Assembly (NCBI GenBank): GCA_040218795.1
Contig: JAVJQT010000002.1
Coordinates: 1-64,000 of the forward strand
Source: CCMP332 sp040218795
GTDB taxonomy: Bacteria > Bacteroidota > Bacteroidia > Cytophagales > CCMP332
DNA: 64,000 nucleotides
Reading direction: 5' to 3'
This document shows positions 56,789 through 64,000 of this stretch, piece by piece. Both the position numbers and the translations under genes were made by a program. The notes beneath the pieces are model-generated. The model saw nothing but the letters and a program-made list of their open reading frames with translations. It was not told the DNA's origin and ran no database searches. The stretch's first letter is position 1. Each line of letters begins with the position of its first letter.

Positions 56789-56920
56789 TCACCTGAAACC
56801 ACTATTTTAGTACTTTTCAGGGTAGTAGTTTTCCGCCATTTTTACATTTTTACCTGCTTTTTAACATCCTATTATTGAGCACCACCGTAAATTAATAGAT
56901 CGTTTCTAAATTGATTTACT

Positions 56921-57181
56921 ATGTGGAAGGAAAACAAAAAAAGTCTTAGCAGATCATTCGAATTTGCAAATAATGTTGAGGCGTTCGGATTTGTAAATAA
57001 AGTGGCAATGCTCGCATCAAAACAACAGCATTTCCCCAAAATTTGTATAGAAAAAACCAAAGTTGACATTTCACTTTCAACAGATAAGATTGGTGGATTT
57101 GTCACGCAAAAGGACCATGAATTGGCCGAGGAAATAGATGAAGTTTATGGAAGTAAAGAAATCCTAAGAAAAAGCGCCTGA
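56921..57181 (+). CDS. Degenerate pterin-4a-carbinolamine dehydratase paralogue
   Basis: An 86-residue protein that aligns with the preceding gene along its whole length (MWKEN, the EAFGFVNKVAMLASK helix, the KVDISLSTDKIGGFVTQKD strand). The active-site His pair HHP is HFP (H37, F38) and the third His (STHD in the active copy) is D55 (STDK). It has probably lost dehydratase activity but keeps the fold and an intact frame, so it is more likely repurposed than decaying. A local duplication of the upstream gene. Confidence 0.78.
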   Translation: MWKENKKSLSRSFEFANNVEAFGFVNKVAMLASKQQHFPKICIEKTKVDISLSTDKIGGFVTQKDHELAEEIDEVYGSKEILRKSA

Positions 57182-57218
57182 TTGATTTATATATTTGTGG
57201 AAGTATTACATACTTTAA

Positions 57219-58334
57219 ATGAAAACTTCCCAATTATTATTTCTCACCCTATGTTTTTTCAGTTCAGGCCTGTTACAAGCCCAAAATGATCGTGACAATG
57301 AAATGTCATTGTTGTTTATCGGTGATATTATGGGCCATGACGCCCAAATAATTTCAGCTTACGATTCAAGTACTCAATCTTATTATTATGACGAGGTATT
57401 TTCACCTCTGAAACCCATAATTGAAAAGAATGATTTTGCTATTGCCAATCTGGAAGTAACCCTTGCCGGTAAACCGCATAAAGGCTATCCCCAATTTTCC
57501 TCTCCTGATGAATTGGCTTTGGCCTGTAAAAATGTAGGAATGGATGTATTGGTCACGGCCAATAACCATTCTTGTGACAGGGGTAAAAGTGGAATTTTAC
57601 GCACATGCGATGTTCTTGATTTCTATAATTTAAAACACACCGGCACCTTTAGAAATCAGGCGGATAAAGATTCCATGAATTTATTAATTCTGGAAAAAGG
57701 AGATTTAAAAGTAGGATTATTGAATTATACTTATGGCACCAATGGGCTTCCCTTTCCAAAACCGAGTTTGGTCAATCTGATCGATTTGGATTCCATGAAA
57801 AAGGATATTTCACTTGCAAAAAAACAAAACCCGGATAAATTGATAGTCATGATTCACTGGGGGCTGGAATATCAGACTGAAGCGAATGAATCCCAAAAAA
57901 AAATAGCTGAATTTCTTTTCAAAAATGGTGTGGATATTATCATAGGATCTCATCCGCATGTTATTCAACCAATGGAATATTATCCCGAAGCAGATCAATC
58001 CGGGGAAAGATTAGTAGTATATTCTCTTGGTAATTTTGTATCCAATCAGCGTAAATTCAGAACAGATGGTGGAGCGATGGTGGAATTAAAGCTCAAAAAG
58101 GACACCGGTGGTACCAAAGTCTCAGAAAAGGGGTATTATTTGACCTGGGTTAACAAAAGCACTGTTAATGGTAAATCAAAGTTTGAAATACTTCCGAGTT
58201 CCCAAATTGAAAAAAAAGAATTTGAAGGTCTTGATCATGAAAGTATTGAAAAAATGAAAGTCTTTATCGATGATTCCAGATCTCGATTGAATAAGCATAA
58301 TGTTGATTTTCCTGAGATAAGCCAAACAGAATAA
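57219..58334 (+). CDS. CapA family protein
   Basis: A 371-residue exported protein (signal peptide about 1-20, LLQAQ) with a CapA/PgsA-like calcineurin-fold domain: LLFIGDIMGHDAQI, FAIANLEVTLAGK, DVLVTANNHSCDRGKSG, MIHWGLEYQT and DIIIGSHPHVIQP. The metal-ligand residues of the phosphoesterase fold are present. In polyglutamate capsule clusters CapA helps the polymer pass the membrane; no capB/capC is near, so its substrate is open. Its stop overlaps the rsmI ATG (TAATG). Confidence 0.88.
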   Translation: MKTSQLLFLTLCFFSSGLLQAQNDRDNEMSLLFIGDIMGHDAQIISAYDSSTQSYYYDEVFSPLKPIIEKNDFAIANLEVTLAGKPHKGYPQFSSPDELALACKNVGMDVLVTANNHSCDRGKSGILRTCDVLDFYNLKHTGTFRNQADKDSMNLLILEKGDLKVGLLNYTYGTNGLPFPKPSLVNLIDLDSMKKDISLAKKQNPDKLIVMIHWGLEYQTEANESQKKIAEFLFKNGVDIIIGSHPHVIQPMEYYPEADQSGERLVVYSLGNFVSNQRKFRTDGGAMVELKLKKDTGGTKVSEKGYYLTWVNKSTVNGKSKFEILPSSQIEKKEFEGLDHESIEKMKVFIDDSRSRLNKHNVDFPEISQTE

Positions 58335-59011
58335 TGGAAAACCATTCGTTGTATTTCATCGGTACACCAATTGGCAATCTTGCCGATATGAGCGAGCGGG
58401 CAAAGGAAGTACTTTCTTCCGTTGATATTGTTTTGGCTGAGGATACGCGCAATTCAGGAATTTTACTTAAACATTTCAATATTTCAGCCAAAATGGAAAG
58501 CTTTCATGCCCACAATGAGCATAAAGTATTGGGTAGAATAATTGAACGAATTAAAAACGGAGAAACATTTGCTTTAATTAGCGATGCCGGTATGCCGGCC
58601 ATATCAGATCCCGGTTATTTACTTTTAAGGGCAGCGGTAAGTGAAAAAATAGACTTTACAATAATTCCGGGGCCGGCAGCATTTCTCGCCGCTTTGCTAT
58701 TGTCAGGATTTCCTACGGATAAATTTATTTATGAAGGATTTATTCCGCATAAAAAAGGTCGGCAAACCTTTATAGAAGCCTGGAAAGACAAAAAAAGGAC
58801 GGTTGTTTTTTATGAAAGCCCACATCGTATCGTCAAATGTTTGGAGCAAATGAAAGAGATTCTCGGTGCAGAAAGAGAAGTGGCTGTAGTTCGGGAAATC
58901 ACTAAGAAATTTGAAGAAACGGTTCGCGGTAGTTTAGACGAAGTTTGTGAAATTTTTCAAACGAAGACTATTAAAGGGGAGTTTGTGGTGGTATTGAAGG
59001 GAGTTGAATAA
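58334..59011 (+). CDS. rsmI: 16S rRNA (cytidine(1402)-2'-O)-methyltransferase
   Basis: A 225-residue SAM methyltransferase of the tetrapyrrole-methylase-like fold. The motifs LYFIGTPIGNLADMS, EDTRNSGILLKHF, LISDAGMPAISDPG and PHRIVKCLEQ are RsmI signatures. It modifies C1402 of 16S rRNA with RsmH to tune start-codon fidelity. It begins in the capA stop. Confidence 0.95.
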   Translation: MENHSLYFIGTPIGNLADMSERAKEVLSSVDIVLAEDTRNSGILLKHFNISAKMESFHAHNEHKVLGRIIERIKNGETFALISDAGMPAISDPGYLLLRAAVSEKIDFTIIPGPAAFLAALLLSGFPTDKFIYEGFIPHKKGRQTFIEAWKDKKRTVVFYESPHRIVKCLEQMKEILGAEREVAVVREITKKFEETVRGSLDEVCEIFQTKTIKGEFVVVLKGVE

Positions 59012-59023
59012 TTCCCAATATTC

Positions 59024-59068
59024 TGTCATTCCAAGATTCCTGTTAAGGAAATTCTTGGAATCTCCTAT
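59024..59068. repeat. Small palindromic intergenic element
   Basis: Between rsmI and lnt, TGTCATTCCAAGATTCC is followed after a few bases by GGAAATTCTTGGAATCTCC, an imperfect inverted repeat. Similar TCATTCC...GGAATCTCC palindromes occur as dispersed small repeats in other bacteria. Only this one copy is seen in the window, so repetition in the genome is inferred. Confidence 0.45.
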
Positions 59069-59172
59069 ACACGATTGGTGTGACGGCTATTTTTTTATAT
59101 CATTCACGGACACATAACTCTATTCTAAGAAAGCATCTCTTTTTTTACTTATTTTGCCTCAAACAGGAATAA

Positions 59173-60816
59173 ATGCAGGCTACATTCTTTCAAAACTGGA
59201 ATTTCCTTGACAAAAAGTTGAATCGCTGGATGCTGACGGCCTTTTCAGCTATATTATTATCTCTTTCCTGGCCCATTCATGGTTTTCCTTTTTTAACATT
59301 CTTTGCATTCATACCTATTCTGATACTCAATGAAAAATTTGACAGAAGCAGAAATGGAGCCTTTTATTTGCATGTCTATACTGCTTTTTTGATTTGGAAT
59401 GTCTTAACCACCTATTGGGTGTATAATTCCACTCCTGTAGCAATTGTAGCCTTCACTGCCAATTCATTATTGCAAATGATTCCTGTCTTTGCTTTCAGGA
59501 TGACTTTTTTCCGGGCAAATAGAAACTTTTCATTTACGGCGCTTCCGATTTACTGGATCTCTTTTGAATACCTTCATTTAACATGGCAATTGTCCTGGCC
59601 ATGGCTAACGATTGGCAATGTATTCTCAGAATATCCTGAATTTGTTCAATGGTATGAATATACCGGTGTCTTAGGCGGTTCTTTATGGGTCTGGATAATC
59701 AATATCATGATATTCACTTTTCTCGGCAGATGGGCAAGTGAGGATAAAAAATTTCCCAGAGTCTTTTTTATTTATATTCTTTTAGTCATCGCTACTCCAA
59801 TAGTAGAATCAATAGGAAGTTATAACAGCTATGAAAATCAGGGTGAGCCGGCAGAAATAGTCGTAGTTCAACCCAATATCGATCCATACAAAGAGAAATT
59901 CGCTGACTCGGAGCATTTTATACCCTTTGAAGAACAAGTACAGCGATTTGTTGAATTATCTAAATCTAAAATCACTGAGAAAACCAAATTGGTAATTTGG
60001 CCTGAAACGGCGATCGATAGTCAGTTTGATGAAACCGCCCTCGAGGATTACAGTATTCTTGATTCCATTAGGGCGTTTAGAAATTCATACCCAAATATTG
60101 CCTTACTTACCGGAATAACGACTTTTCAGTTTTATCCGGAAGGCACCAAATCCACTTCATCCAGGTATGCCGAGCGATATGATTTATACTATGATATTTA
60201 CAATACTGCACTCTTTATTAATCAAAAAGACCAGCTTCAAACCTATCACAAATCCAAGCTTGTCCCCGGCGTGGAAATAATGCCTTACCCAAGCATTTTT
60301 GGCTTTTTACAAGACCTCTCAATAGATCTCGGTGGAACTTCCGGGGGTTTTGGAAGGCAAAGTGAAAGAACGGTATTTGAAACCTCAGACGGCTTAAAAA
60401 TTGCACCTGCCATATGTTATGAATCCATTTACGGTGATTTTATGTCAAATTATATGCGCAATGATGCAAATATGATAGCAATTATTACCAATGATGGTTG
60501 GTGGGGCGATACACCGGGATATCATCAACACAACTCGTATGCAAAACTGCGAGCCATAGAATTCAGAAAAAGCATAGCGCGTTCTGCCAATACGGGTATT
60601 TCAGGATTTTTCGATCAGAAAGGAAATGAAATAATTCAAACCAAGTATTGGAAAGAAGATGTAATCTCCTACAGCATTCAAGTAAATAATGAGCATACAG
60701 TATATGCTGACTGGGGTGATTATTTAGGAAGAATTGGTGGTTTTGTGGCGGTTGCCATGTTTTTATCTGCTTTTGTAAAAGGTAAAACCACTATTGTAAA
60801 AAAACCAAATTCATAG
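59173..60816 (+). CDS. lnt: Apolipoprotein N-acyltransferase
   Basis: A 547-residue membrane enzyme with N-terminal TM helices (to about 215) and a periplasmic nitrilase domain (about 225-510). The triad residues are E278 (WPETAID), K360 (YHKSKLVPGVE) and C415 (AICYESIYG). It N-acylates lipoproteins, the last step of lipoprotein maturation. The CarbonNitrilase motif NDGWWGD and a C-terminal TM segment are also present. A palindromic element precedes it; suhB follows directly. Confidence 0.95.
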   Translation: MQATFFQNWNFLDKKLNRWMLTAFSAILLSLSWPIHGFPFLTFFAFIPILILNEKFDRSRNGAFYLHVYTAFLIWNVLTTYWVYNSTPVAIVAFTANSLLQMIPVFAFRMTFFRANRNFSFTALPIYWISFEYLHLTWQLSWPWLTIGNVFSEYPEFVQWYEYTGVLGGSLWVWIINIMIFTFLGRWASEDKKFPRVFFIYILLVIATPIVESIGSYNSYENQGEPAEIVVVQPNIDPYKEKFADSEHFIPFEEQVQRFVELSKSKITEKTKLVIWPETAIDSQFDETALEDYSILDSIRAFRNSYPNIALLTGITTFQFYPEGTKSTSSRYAERYDLYYDIYNTALFINQKDQLQTYHKSKLVPGVEIMPYPSIFGFLQDLSIDLGGTSGGFGRQSERTVFETSDGLKIAPAICYESIYGDFMSNYMRNDANMIAIITNDGWWGDTPGYHQHNSYAKLRAIEFRKSIARSANTGISGFFDQKGNEIIQTKYWKEDVISYSIQVNNEHTVYADWGDYLGRIGGFVAVAMFLSAFVKGKTTIVKKPNS

Positions 60817-61605
60817 ATGGACCTGAAGGACATAAGCAATCAGGTTGCAACAATTGCCCGAAAAACCGGGGCATATATTAAAGCTGAGGCCAAAGGAATA
60901 ACTTTACAACGAGCAGCTTATAAGGGAATCAATGACCTAGTGACTTATGTCGATAAAGAAAGTGAAAGAAGGATAGTTGAAGAGTTAAGTCAAATTCTAC
61001 CTGAAGCCGATATACTTGCTGAAGAGGGTAATTATAAAAGCAAAAACTCGAATTTAAAATGGATTATTGATCCCCTGGATGGCACTACGAATTTTGTCCA
61101 TGGAATACCCGCCTATGCAATTTCCATTGCGCTTGTTGAAAATGACATACCGATAGTTGCTGTAGTTTTTGATGTAGAAAGAGAAGAATGTTTCACAGCT
61201 TATTCGAGGGGAGGAAGCTTTTTAAATAATGAAAAGATTGAAGTTTCCAAAAGTCAAAATCTATCAGAATGTCTTATGGCCACTGGATTTCCGGTTACGA
61301 CTTTTGACAAATCCTCGCTCCTACTTCAAATTACAGAATCCTTTATTCGTGAAACGCATGGTGTTCGAAGAATCGGTTCTGCTGCTCTGGATTTGGCTTA
61401 TGTTTCCTGCGGAAGATTTGAAGGCTTTTTTGAATATAATCTCAATGCCTGGGACGTCGCAGCCGGCGTGCTGCTGGTAAAAGAAGCAGGAGGTTTTGTA
61501 AGTGATTTTAAAGGGGAAAATAATTATTTGTTTGGCAAAGAAATTCTAGCGGCAAATGCCGCACATCCGGAAATGCTTAAACTTATTTCCAAAGATTGGA
61601 AATGA
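60817..61605 (+). CDS. suhB: Inositol-1-monophosphatase family protein
   Basis: A 262-residue Mg2+-dependent phosphatase with motif A DPLDGTTNFVHG, motif B AWDVAAGVLLVKEAGG and the EEGNYKS segment (metal ligands). It dephosphorylates inositol-1-phosphate or related substrates; in many bacteria it acts with transcription/ribosome biogenesis factors. It starts in the base after the lnt stop, so co-translation is clear. Confidence 0.93.
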   Translation: MDLKDISNQVATIARKTGAYIKAEAKGITLQRAAYKGINDLVTYVDKESERRIVEELSQILPEADILAEEGNYKSKNSNLKWIIDPLDGTTNFVHGIPAYAISIALVENDIPIVAVVFDVEREECFTAYSRGGSFLNNEKIEVSKSQNLSECLMATGFPVTTFDKSSLLLQITESFIRETHGVRRIGSAALDLAYVSCGRFEGFFEYNLNAWDVAAGVLLVKEAGGFVSDFKGENNYLFGKEILAANAAHPEMLKLISKDWK

Positions 61606-61701
61606 ATTTATACCTCCTCACTTGAATTTTAGCTGTCTTTAAACATTTTTCAATTGAAGAATTGATTATACCTTTAATTTAGCAGTAGATCCTATAAATA
61701 A

Positions 61702-63426
61702 ATGCTAGAAAAAAGATGGATATTAAAAGAAGTACCGGAGCTTTCCAAAGTTCAAAAACTGGCATCTGATTTAAATGCAGACAGGATTCTTGCGTCACTA
61801 TTGATACAAAGAGGTATTGACAGTTTTGAAGAAGCCAAGGAATTTTTCAGACCTAAACTTGAGGATCTTCACAATCCATTTTTGATGAAAGGAATGTCCA
61901 GAGCGGTAGACAGAATACAAGCTGCAATGGAATTGGGTGAAAACATCATGATATACGGCGACTATGATGTGGATGGTACAACATCCGTGTCGCTGGTATA
62001 TGGATTTCTTAAGGAAAAAAACTATCCCAATCTTCACCATTATATCCCGGACAGATATGCCGAAGGATATGGAATATCATATTCCGGTATCGACAAAGCA
62101 GAAGAACTTGAAGTCAGTTTAATAATCGCACTCGACTGCGGAATTAAAGCCGTTGAAAAGGTAGACTATGCCAATCAGAAAGGCATTGATTTTATTATTT
62201 GTGACCATCATACGCCCGGGAAAATACTTCCAAATGCACATGCCATTTTAAATCCAAAACAAAGTAATTGCCCCTACCCATATAAGGAATTATCAGGTTG
62301 TGGGATTGGGTTTAAATTAGTTCAGGCTTTATGCGATGCTATGTCCTATGATGCAAGAGATGCATTTCAATTCATTGACCTGGTTGCGGTTAGTATTGCA
62401 TCAGACATTGTGCCTATTACAGGAGAAAATAGGGTGCTCTGCTATTTCGGATTGCAAAAAATAAATAAAAACCCAAGTCCGGGTATTAAAGCGCTAATAA
62501 ATATTGCCGAATACCAATCTCAAAAGGAAATGAATGTGCGAGACCTGGTATTTGGAATTGGCCCAAGAATTAATGCAGCAGGAAGAATGGATAAGGCCAT
62601 TACGGCGGTGGAATTATTGCTTGAAAAAGATTCTGAAAAAGCGGCAGAAATGGCGGCTTTAATTAACAGTCAAAATACAAATCGCAGGGACTTTGACAGC
62701 AGTATTACTGTAGAAGCCGTGGACATGATCAAGTCTTCTGAGAGCCTAAAGAATGCCAAAACTACCGTACTATTTAAAGAAGACTGGCACAAAGGTGTTA
62801 TAGGAATTGTAGCTTCGAGATGTATCGAGCATTACCATCGGCCCACTATTATATTTACAGAATCCAACGGAAAAGCAACTGGCTCCGCTCGCTCTGTACC
62901 CGATTACAATATATATGATGCCATTTTGCAATGTGAAGATCTTCTGGATTCTTTTGGCGGACATCAGTTTGCGGCGGGCTTAACATTAAAAAAAGAGAAC
63001 CTTTCAGTATTTAGCAAACGATTTGAACAAGTGGTATCCTCCAATATTTCAGATGAATTACTAGTGCCACGGATTGATGTCGATTTAGAGATTGATTTGT
63101 CTGAAATAGATTTTGCCCTAATTAAGAAATTAGATCAAATGTCACCATTTGGTCCGCAAAACATGCAACCCATCTTCATAAGCAAGGGCGTGAGATTGTT
63201 TTCTAATCTGCGCATCTTAAAAGAAAAACATTTAAAATTTCAGGTAATACAAGGAAAATCCTTTCCTTATCAATGCATAGGCTTTAATTTTGTTGATTAT
63301 AAGGATTTAATAGACAGTTCAGAGAGCTTCTCAATTTGTTATTCCATTTCAATCAACGAATTTCGCGGAGAGAGAAGCATTCAACTGCAGATCCGTGATA
63401 TAAAAGCAAATGAAACTCAGAGCTGA
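61702..63426 (+). CDS. recJ: Single-stranded-DNA-specific exonuclease
   Basis: A 574-residue 5'-3' exonuclease. The DHH-family motifs are visible: DYDVDGTTSVSLVYGFL, IIALDCGIKA, ICDHHTPG and the DHHA1 motif GSARSVPDYN with GGHQFAAGL. The C-terminal OB domain completes the enzyme. It functions in RecF recombination and mismatch/base-excision repair. Its end overlaps the lptB start by 17 nt. Confidence 0.95.
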   Translation: MLEKRWILKEVPELSKVQKLASDLNADRILASLLIQRGIDSFEEAKEFFRPKLEDLHNPFLMKGMSRAVDRIQAAMELGENIMIYGDYDVDGTTSVSLVYGFLKEKNYPNLHHYIPDRYAEGYGISYSGIDKAEELEVSLIIALDCGIKAVEKVDYANQKGIDFIICDHHTPGKILPNAHAILNPKQSNCPYPYKELSGCGIGFKLVQALCDAMSYDARDAFQFIDLVAVSIASDIVPITGENRVLCYFGLQKINKNPSPGIKALINIAEYQSQKEMNVRDLVFGIGPRINAAGRMDKAITAVELLLEKDSEKAAEMAALINSQNTNRRDFDSSITVEAVDMIKSSESLKNAKTTVLFKEDWHKGVIGIVASRCIEHYHRPTIIFTESNGKATGSARSVPDYNIYDAILQCEDLLDSFGGHQFAAGLTLKKENLSVFSKRFEQVVSSNISDELLVPRIDVDLEIDLSEIDFALIKKLDQMSPFGPQNMQPIFISKGVRLFSNLRILKEKHLKFQVIQGKSFPYQCIGFNFVDYKDLIDSSESFSICYSISINEFRGERSIQLQIRDIKANETQS

Positions 63427-64000
63427 AAGTCTTGTAAAAAAATACAAATCCCGAAAAGTTGTAAATGATGTAAGTGTAGAGGTAAACCAGGGCGAAATCG
63501 TCGGTTTGTTGGGCCCAAATGGTGCCGGTAAAACAACCACCTTTTACATGATTGTTGGTTTGATTAAGCCCAATGAAGGCAAGATATATCTCGACAATAA
63601 GGAAATTACAGACCTCCCTATGTACCGCAGGGCCAAACAAGGTGTAGGCTATTTGGCGCAGGAAGCCTCTGTTTTTCGTCAACTTACTGTAGAGGAAAAC
63701 ATACTTGCTGTTTTGGAAATGACTTCTATGTCTAAAAAAGAAAGACAGGATAAATGCGATGCGCTGATTGAAGAATTCAGCCTTGAACATGTTAGAAACA
63801 ATAAAGGGATGGTATTGTCAGGTGGAGAAAGAAGAAGGACTGAAATTGCCCGTTCTTTGGCTGTCGATCCAAAATTCATTTTGTTGGATGAGCCATTCGC
63901 AGGAGTTGATCCCATTGCAGTTGAAGAAATTCAAACCATAGTGGCGCAATTGAAAAACAAAAATATCGGCATACTAATTACCGACCACAATGTGAATGAA
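63410..64000 (+). CDS. lptB: LPS export ABC transporter ATPase (5' part, cut by window edge)
   Basis: The first 197 codons are visible. The ABC motifs are complete to the Walker B: Walker A GPNGAGKTTT, Q-loop YLAQEAS, signature LSGGERRRTEIARSL, and FILLDEPFAGVDP, followed by LITDHNVNE. LptB is the ATPase of the LptB2FG complex that drives lipopolysaccharide from the inner membrane toward the outer membrane. The start at 63410 overlaps recJ by 17 nt; the gene continues past the window. Confidence 0.93.
   Translation, partial: MKLRAESLVKKYKSRKVVNDVSVEVNQGEIVGLLGPNGAGKTTTFYMIVGLIKPNEGKIYLDNKEITDLPMYRRAKQGVGYLAQEASVFRQLTVEENILAVLEMTSMSKKERQDKCDALIEEFSLEHVRNNKGMVLSGGERRRTEIARSLAVDPKFILLDEPFAGVDPIAVEEIQTIVAQLKNKNIGILITDHNVNE

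Overview
The window is chromosomal DNA from a member of the Bacteroidota, probably a Cytophagales-like gliding or marine bacterium. The evidence is: an A+T-rich sequence; type IX secretion system (T9SS) sorting domains of both type A and type B; a PorP/SprF gene directly behind a giant type-B secreted protein; SusC-independent, beta-barrel-rich envelope genes; Bacteroidota-type promoters (TTG, then 17-23 bases, then TAnnTTTG) in front of several genes; and near absence of Shine-Dalgarno sequences. No tRNA, rRNA, CRISPR array, prophage or insertion sequence was recognised, and no gene-free stretch reaches 300 bases; the longest (31414-31647, 34901-35185 and 43563-43759) hold nothing recognisable.

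Layout. 1-6802: the 3' end of a giant repetitive surface protein with a type-B sorting domain, then its PorP/SprF partner. 6884-10210: a membrane PP2C/SpoIIE phosphatase facing a small housekeeping set (aat, DUF493, DUF1232). 10265-18894: two tandem, paralogous T9SS-exported subtilisin-like proteases. 18970-21799: dxs, an alpha/beta hydrolase and a possible 42-residue membrane peptide in one overlapping series. 21921-24092: scpA, a small membrane protein, a small beta-barrel protein and a mini-protein that is little more than a sorting domain. 24247-31413: a T9SS cupredoxin/lamin-tail/OB-fold protein and, convergent to it, a 1237-residue outer-membrane barrel protein with a degenerate phosphoesterase-like head, sharing a bidirectional terminator. 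31648-36070: an orphan helical protein and a compact minus-strand set (pseudo-M48 lipoprotein, dcd, cysH, epimerase), then a beta-barrel protein. 36135-38167: DUF427, TerC, SRPBCC and DUF2147 genes. 38273-41490: a polyamine operon (arginine decarboxylase, agmatinase, deoxyhypusine-synthase-like protein). 41558-47046: a T9SS type-A exported protein, then dusB, an EamA transporter and a membrane protein. 47143-51094: CPBP protease, DUF2007, cdsA, gdh and psd, mostly lipid metabolism. 51072-54998: a free-Met-sulfoxide reductase, a lipoprotein, ribD, prmC and a thiamine-pyrophosphokinase-like protein that lacks its catalytic motif. 55092-64000: glyS, two pterin dehydratase paralogues (one degenerate), capA-like, rsmI, lnt, suhB, recJ and the start of lptB.

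Most of the window is ordinary core genome with an accessory layer of secreted and envelope proteins. The recurring oddity is degenerate enzymes: an M48-like lipoprotein without HExxH, a thiamine pyrophosphokinase homologue without its acidic motif, a duplicated pterin dehydratase without two of its three histidines, and a phosphoesterase-like head without its GNH motif. The polyamine operon with a bacterial deoxyhypusine-synthase homologue, the stand-alone sorting-domain protein and the ATGA-coupled 42-residue peptide are the other points to follow up. No clearly new defence or mobile system was seen.
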